Below, one piece after another: positions 59,645 to 64,000 of a DNA stretch of 64,000 nucleotides. The translations under genes were made by a program, and so were the position numbers. The DNA is from an uncultured Collinsella sp. (GTDB taxonomy: Bacteria > Actinomycetota > Coriobacteriia > Coriobacteriales > Coriobacteriaceae): NCBI GenBank assembly GCA_905209455.1, contig CAJLTA010000001.1, positions 104,874-168,873 on the forward strand. Direction: 5' to 3'. The notes below the pieces were generated by a model, which saw only the letters and a list, made by a program, of their open reading frames with translations, was not told the origin of the DNA and did no database searches. Within the stretch, counting starts at the first letter, position 1. The number at the start of each line of letters is the position of its first letter.

Positions 59645-62600
59645 ATGCTGGAGCTCAAAGGTATTTGCAAAAGGTACGTTACGCAGTCGTTTACGCAGGT
59701 GGCGCTCGACAGCGTGAGCCTGTCTTTTCGCGATAACGAGTTCGTGGCCATTCTGGGTCCCTCGGGTTCGGGCAAAACCACGATGCTCAACGTTATCGGC
59801 GGACTCGACCACTTTGATTCTGGCGACCTGCTGATTGACGGCATCTCGACCAAGGACTTCCGCGACCGCGATTGGGATGCCTACCGCAACAACCGCATCG
59901 GCTTTGTGTTCCAAAGCTATAACCTCATTCCGCATCAGACCATTTTGGAAAACGTGGAGCTGGCGCTCACGCTCACGGGCGTGGGGCATGCCGAGCGCCG
60001 CCAGCGTGCGCGCGAGGCGTTGGAGAAAGTCGGCCTGGGCGAGCACGTTAACAAGCGCCCGAGCCAGCTTTCGGGCGGGCAGATGCAGCGCGTGGCGATT
60101 GCCCGTGCCCTGATCAACGACCCCGAGATCGTGCTGGCAGACGAGCCGACCGGTGCCTTGGATTCCACAACGTCCGTGCAGGTCATGGATCTGCTCAAGG
60201 ACGTGGCACGCGACCGCCTGGTTATCATGGTCACGCACAATCCCGAGCTGGCGTACCAGTACGCCACACGCATCGTCAACCTGGCGGACGGCAAAATCAC
60301 CGACGATTCCGACCCTTTCGATGTCGCCGACGCCACGCGCCGCGAGGCCAAGCCTACGCGCAAAACCTCGATGAGCTTTGTGACGGCGCTGGGGCTTTCT
60401 GCCCGAAACCTCATGACCAAAAAGGGTCGTACGGCCATGACGGCCTTTGCGGGGTCGATTGGCATTATCGGCATTGCGGCGATCCTGGCGCTCTCCAATG
60501 GCGTAAACGGCTACATCAAAAAGGTCGAGGAGGATACGCTCTCGAGCTATCCGCTCACCATTTCCAAGCAGGATTACGACCTGTCGTCCATGATGGGCGG
60601 GCAGGGAACTGCGGATGATGACTCGTCTGAAAACGTGGATTCGTCCGACGACAGTGCCGGCGGCAAGGCTCAGGGAACCGATAAGATTCCTGTGGTCACG
60701 GCCGTAAAGGATATGTTTGCGAGCGTTAAGTCTAACGACATGACAAGCTTTAAGGCATGGCTCGATGCCGGTGGCGACGGCATCGATAAAGAGGTCAACG
60801 CCATTCAGTACGGCTACGGTGTATCGCCGGTTGTCTATCGTGCCGGCAAGGGCGATGAGAAGCCTGTTCGGCTGGTGCCCAACGCTATGACCGAGGCCAT
60901 GAGCGGAGGCGCGAGCTCGGCGGCAACGGTGAGCATGGAATCCATGGGAACCTCGGTCTTTAACGAGATGATCGACGACCAGAGCCTGCTCGACAGCCAG
61001 TACGATGTCGTGGCGGGGCATTGGCCTACGTCTGCTAACGAAGCCGTGATGGTGCTTTCGAGCCGTGGCACGGTGGGCGACTACACGCTCTACAGCATCG
61101 GTGCGCTGGATATCAATGAGCTCAACGATCTGGTAAACAGTGCTATGACGGCTGACGGTGGGGTCGAAACGCCCGAGACCGGCACCGAATTTACCTACGA
61201 CGATGCGCTGTCCACGACGTTTAAGGTGCTGTCGCCGGCCGATGCGTATCGCAAAAACGAAGAGACCGGCATGTGGACTGACATGTCTGACGATGCCGAC
61301 TTTATGACGGCCAAGGTTGCCGACGGTATTGACGTGCGCATTGTGGGCGTGGTGCGACCTAACGAGACGGCCAATGCGAGCGCATTGACCCCGGGCATTG
61401 CCTATACGCATGCACTAACTCGTCAGCTTATGGAGCGCGCCGCCGATTCGCAGATTGTGCAGGAGCAACTCGCCCGCCCCGAGACGGATGTCTTTACGGG
61501 CAAGTCTTTCGATGAACTGCAGGGCGAGGCCAAGCAAGGCGTGGATTTGGGCAGCATGTTCAGTGTGGACGAGGCGGCGCTCAAGAGCGCGTTCTCGTTC
61601 GATGCGTCTGCGCTCTCGGGTGCATCCGGCGGTATGGACCTTTCTGGTATCGATTTGTCCGGGCTGGACATTGACCTTTCGGGCGTTGGCAAGGACATCG
61701 ACTTCAGCGACATCATGGCAAAAGCGCCAACCCCAGATTTCTCGGGTATCTTTGACGGTCTGGAACTCACGCCCGAGCAAATGCAGCAGGTGGGAACACT
61801 AGCCAACCAGCTGTTTGAGGGCTTTTTGCAGTCTGATCAGTTTAAGGCGCTGTCGCCCGATAATCTTAAGGACGCGTCAAAGCTCGCCGCCGCATTCTCG
61901 ACGTATCTTGAGAATGATGCCACGGCCCAGCAAATCCTTGCCCAGCTAAAAGCGCTCGGCGGCGATGCCCTGGCCGAGCGCCTGCAGCAGGTGATGACCG
62001 ACTATGTGCAAAAGCAGCTGGCTCCGTATCTGCAGCGGGCTATGGATCAGATGATGAAAACAATTAGCGAGCAGATAGCGTCGACGGTATCGTCCCAGCT
62101 CAAGGCGGGCGCAGCGGGGCTTATGGACCAGATGGCGACGCAGATGTCTTCGAGTTTTGCCAACTTGGCGAGCGCCATGCACGTGGATGCGAGCGCCTTT
62201 GCTCGTGCCATCCATTTCAACATGGACGCCGAGGATCTGAGTTCGCTCATGATGAGTTATGCCAAGGTATCGCAGCTTACCTATGACAACAACCTGACCA
62301 CACTGGGTTATGCGGACGAGGCGGACCCCATCTCGGTCAAGATTTTCCCGCGTGACTTTGAGGCCAAGGAGCGCGTACTCGACCATATCGATGCGTACAA
62401 CAAGCAGGTCAAAGCCGCCGGCCACGACGAGCAGGCAATCTCGTACACCGACTACATGGGCATCATCATGGGCTCGGTGACTGATATCGTGAATACCATC
62501 AGCTTGGTGCTCATCGCATTCGTGAGTATCAGCCTGGTGGTGAGCTCCATCATGATCGGCATCATCACGTACATCAGCGTGCTGGAGCGCAAAAAGGAGA

Positions 62601-62899
62601 TTGGCATCCTGCGCGCGATTGGCGCGTCGAAGCGTAACGTGGCAAACGTGTTCAACGCCGAGACCTTTATCGAGGGCCTCATTGCCGGCGTCTTTGCCAT
62701 TGTCGTCGTGGTGCTCGTGAGTTTCCCGGTCAATGCCTGGGCGCTTGCGGCCAAAAAGGTCCCCAACCTGATGAGTCTGCCCGTGCAGGATGCGCTGGTG
62801 CTCATTGCAATTTCGGTGCTGCTGACGGTTGTTGCCGGCCTGCTGCCGGCCCGTAGCGCATCCAAGAAGGACCCCGTCGAAGCCCTGCGCTCCGAATAA
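59645..62899 (+). CDS. MacB-like ABC transporter, ATPase fused to FtsX permease
   Basis: 1084 residues from ATG 59645 (AGGAGAGG upstream). The ATPase is N-terminal: Walker A LGPSGSGKTTMLN, signature LSGGQMQRVAIARAL, Walker B LADEPTGALD. The first helix (TAMTAFAGSIGIIGIAAILAL) is followed by a very large extracytoplasmic domain (about 310-920) with coiled-coil-like and Asp-rich parts (DLSGIDLSGLDIDLSGVGKDIDFSDI). The FtsX domain then has three helices at the C-terminus (VTDIVNTISLVLIAFVSISLVV; FNAETFIEGLIAGVFAIVVVVLV; LLTVVAGLLPARSASKKDPVEALRSE). Such fusions often work with a peptide or lipoprotein substrate; substrate unknown. Confidence 0.9.
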   Translation: MLELKGICKRYVTQSFTQVALDSVSLSFRDNEFVAILGPSGSGKTTMLNVIGGLDHFDSGDLLIDGISTKDFRDRDWDAYRNNRIGFVFQSYNLIPHQTILENVELALTLTGVGHAERRQRAREALEKVGLGEHVNKRPSQLSGGQMQRVAIARALINDPEIVLADEPTGALDSTTSVQVMDLLKDVARDRLVIMVTHNPELAYQYATRIVNLADGKITDDSDPFDVADATRREAKPTRKTSMSFVTALGLSARNLMTKKGRTAMTAFAGSIGIIGIAAILALSNGVNGYIKKVEEDTLSSYPLTISKQDYDLSSMMGGQGTADDDSSENVDSSDDSAGGKAQGTDKIPVVTAVKDMFASVKSNDMTSFKAWLDAGGDGIDKEVNAIQYGYGVSPVVYRAGKGDEKPVRLVPNAMTEAMSGGASSAATVSMESMGTSVFNEMIDDQSLLDSQYDVVAGHWPTSANEAVMVLSSRGTVGDYTLYSIGALDINELNDLVNSAMTADGGVETPETGTEFTYDDALSTTFKVLSPADAYRKNEETGMWTDMSDDADFMTAKVADGIDVRIVGVVRPNETANASALTPGIAYTHALTRQLMERAADSQIVQEQLARPETDVFTGKSFDELQGEAKQGVDLGSMFSVDEAALKSAFSFDASALSGASGGMDLSGIDLSGLDIDLSGVGKDIDFSDIMAKAPTPDFSGIFDGLELTPEQMQQVGTLANQLFEGFLQSDQFKALSPDNLKDASKLAAAFSTYLENDATAQQILAQLKALGGDALAERLQQVMTDYVQKQLAPYLQRAMDQMMKTISEQIASTVSSQLKAGAAGLMDQMATQMSSSFANLASAMHVDASAFARAIHFNMDAEDLSSLMMSYAKVSQLTYDNNLTTLGYADEADPISVKIFPRDFEAKERVLDHIDAYNKQVKAAGHDEQAISYTDYMGIIMGSVTDIVNTISLVLIAFVSISLVVSSIMIGIITYISVLERKKEIGILRAIGASKRNVANVFNAETFIEGLIAGVFAIVVVVLVSFPVNAWALAAKKVPNLMSLPVQDALVLIAISVLLTVVAGLLPARSASKKDPVEALRSE

Positions 62900-62900
62900 T

Positions 62901-62927
62901 GTGACAAAGGGACAGTCCCTTTGTCAC
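62901..62927. repeat. Perfect 13-bp hairpin with one-base loop
   Basis: GTGACAAAGGGAC (62901-62913) and GTCCCTTTGTCAC (62915-62927) around a single A. It sits 2 bases after the ABC stop. The form, GTGACAAAGGGAC with its mirror, is that of a dispersed repetitive (REP-like) element; it may also end the transporter mRNA. Confidence 0.6.
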
Positions 62928-62952
62928 GTTCGTTGATATGAGAGAAGAGTAG

Positions 62953-63906
62953 ATGATTCTATCGTTGGCCCCTATGGAGGGGATTACCGGGCATGTGTTC
63001 CGTCGCGTGCATGCGGAGTGCTTCGGTGCGCTCGATTGCTATTACACGCCGTTTTTGCCGCCGCCGCGGGTGGGAAACCGCTTTGGCGGCAAGGCGTTTA
63101 AGGAGATCGATCCTGCCAATAACCAGGGGCTCAACGTAGTGCCTCAGCTGATGTCCAAGAACGCGGACGAGTTTGTGTGGGCGGCACAGGTGCTCGCCGA
63201 TATGGGCTACCGCGAGGTCAATCTCAACTTGGGTTGCCCTTCGGGAACGGTTGTCGCCAAGGGCAAGGGCTCGGGTTTCTTGCGCAATCTCGACGAGCTC
63301 GAGGCGTTCTTAAGCGATGTGTGCGAGCGGTCGCCGTTGCCGGTATCGGTAAAGACCAGGCTGGGGTTGGAACGCGATGACGAGTATGAACGTGTGCTCG
63401 ATCTGTATTGCCGCATGCCGTTGGCAGAGCTCATTGTGCATCCGCGCGTGCAAAAGGACCGCTATACGGGTTCGCCGCGCAAAGAGTTTTATGGCGAGAC
63501 GCTGGAGCGTGTGCCGTTCCCCGTGGCCTATAACGGTGACATTTTTGATCTTGAGGATATGGACGCGCTGGTGGAGGCCTATCCCGGCACGCGCCATGTG
63601 ATGTTGGGGCGTGGCCTGCTCGCGAACCCCGCTCTGGCTCGCATGGTCAAGGGCGGCCCTGCTGCAACGGCTGCTGAGCTGCAGCGCTTCCACGACACGC
63701 TGTTTGCGGCATATGCAGAAGAGATTGGCGGCAATGCGGTCTTCCGCATGAAGGAGTGGTGGTTCTACGCCAAGTGCGCTTTCGCTGATCCCGCTACCGT
63801 CCACAAGATCGTACGCAAGACCAAAAAGGTCGACGAATACCGCGCTGCCGTCGAGCGCGTCTTTCGCGAACAGCCGCTTGCACCCACAGCTCGCTTCAAC
63901 GACTAG
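62953..63906 (+). CDS. tRNA-dihydrouridine synthase family protein
   Basis: 317 residues, FMN-dependent reductase of uridine in tRNA. APMEGITGHVFRRVHAE at the start, VPQLMSKNADEFVWAA, then VNLNLGCPSGTVVAKGKGSGFL with the catalytic Cys, VKTRLGLE, LIVHPRVQKDRYTGSPRKEFY, VAYNGDIF and LGRGLLANPAL. Complete; DusA/B/C subclass not decided. A GAGAGAAGAG ribosome site precedes ATG 62953. Confidence 0.92.
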   Translation: MILSLAPMEGITGHVFRRVHAECFGALDCYYTPFLPPPRVGNRFGGKAFKEIDPANNQGLNVVPQLMSKNADEFVWAAQVLADMGYREVNLNLGCPSGTVVAKGKGSGFLRNLDELEAFLSDVCERSPLPVSVKTRLGLERDDEYERVLDLYCRMPLAELIVHPRVQKDRYTGSPRKEFYGETLERVPFPVAYNGDIFDLEDMDALVEAYPGTRHVMLGRGLLANPALARMVKGGPAATAAELQRFHDTLFAAYAEEIGGNAVFRMKEWWFYAKCAFADPATVHKIVRKTKKVDEYRAAVERVFREQPLAPTARFND

Positions 63907-63992
63907 TTAGTCGTTGGGGACGTTCTTTAACGACTAGTCATTTATGAACGTCCATTACAGTCGAAATTGTCAGCCCGGGACCGTCTCGGGCT
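63897..63992. repeat. Cluster of inverted repeats after the dus-like gene
   Basis: CAACGACTA/TAGTCGTTG (63897-63916) spans the stop codon. GGACGTTC/GAACGTCC (63918-63953) brackets CGACTAGTCA. AGCCCGGGAC/GTCTCGGGCT (63972-63992, one mismatch) follows. CGACTAG occurs twice. Looks like a REP-type repeat plus terminator; the window ends 8 bases later. Confidence 0.5.
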
Positions 63993-64000
63993 ACGATTGA

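Noticed and set aside
59450..61411. 653-codon minus-strand frame opposite the ABC transporter
   Set aside because: Antisense of ABC motifs explains its apparent regularity; no ribosome site or recognisable domain.

Overview
The window is high-GC, gene-dense bacterial DNA. Gene content and protein style fit a gut Coriobacteriia genome, most likely Collinsella or a close relative. The evidence is an alpha-glucoside PTS with a GH4 enzyme, a divergent topoisomerase IV pair, LAGTG surface proteins, and small flavodoxin, aldo/keto-reductase and lipoprotein genes. The taxonomic call is an inference; no rRNA gene or tRNA was seen.

Layout. (1) 1-8.5 kb, core: a 5'-truncated PTS EIICB and 6-phospho-alpha-glucosidase, ychF, a small membrane protein, an XRE regulator facing an unknown gene across a 24-bp palindrome, ansA and guaA. 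(2) 8.5-24.1 kb, accessory segment A, beginning at the last codons of guaA: an AAA/DUF4143 ATPase, a DUF4365-like nuclease candidate paired with a HEPN-like protein, a DUF3800 protein, an excisionase-like gene, a Sel1-repeat protein, a WYL regulator, small genes, a lantibiotic-immunity-type system (LanF/E/G-like ABC transporter with its own two-component system), and remnants of a TetR and a type I restriction specificity subunit. (3) 24.1-26.7 kb, segment B: three methyltransferases of foreign codon style behind a strong DtxR/IdeR-like iron box. (4) 26.7-39.8 kb, segment C: a redox/detoxification region with an iron-type alcohol dehydrogenase, three aldo/keto reductases, flavodoxins, an EFR1 ferredoxin, secreted hydrolases, a LysR and a MerR regulator, and a decarboxylase-cupin fusion with a hydrolase. 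(5) 39.8-64 kb, mostly core: an iron-sulfur flavoprotein, a decayed AAA ATPase behind 19-bp tandem repeats, topoisomerase IV, a 1450-residue secreted LAGTG protein with a LuxR regulator, a PadR-DUF1700 operon, a graveyard of fragments at 53.3-55.4 kb, a two-component system divergent from a CXXC peptide/ferredoxin/TlpA operon, a large MacB-like ABC transporter and a tRNA-dihydrouridine synthase.

The main structural observation is that the guaA 3' end (GAGTGGGAGTAG) recurs at 24090 (one mismatch), 26736 and 39818. It divides 8.5-39.8 kb into three consecutive cassettes, as expected for repeated integration at the guaA 3' end. No integrase gene is visible, so the array appears immobile or decayed. 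The best candidates for undescribed biology are the DUF4365/HEPN-like pair at 10.3-12.7 kb, the iron-box methyltransferase cassette at 24.3-26.5 kb and the CXXC/ferredoxin/TlpA redox operon at 57.3-59.4 kb.
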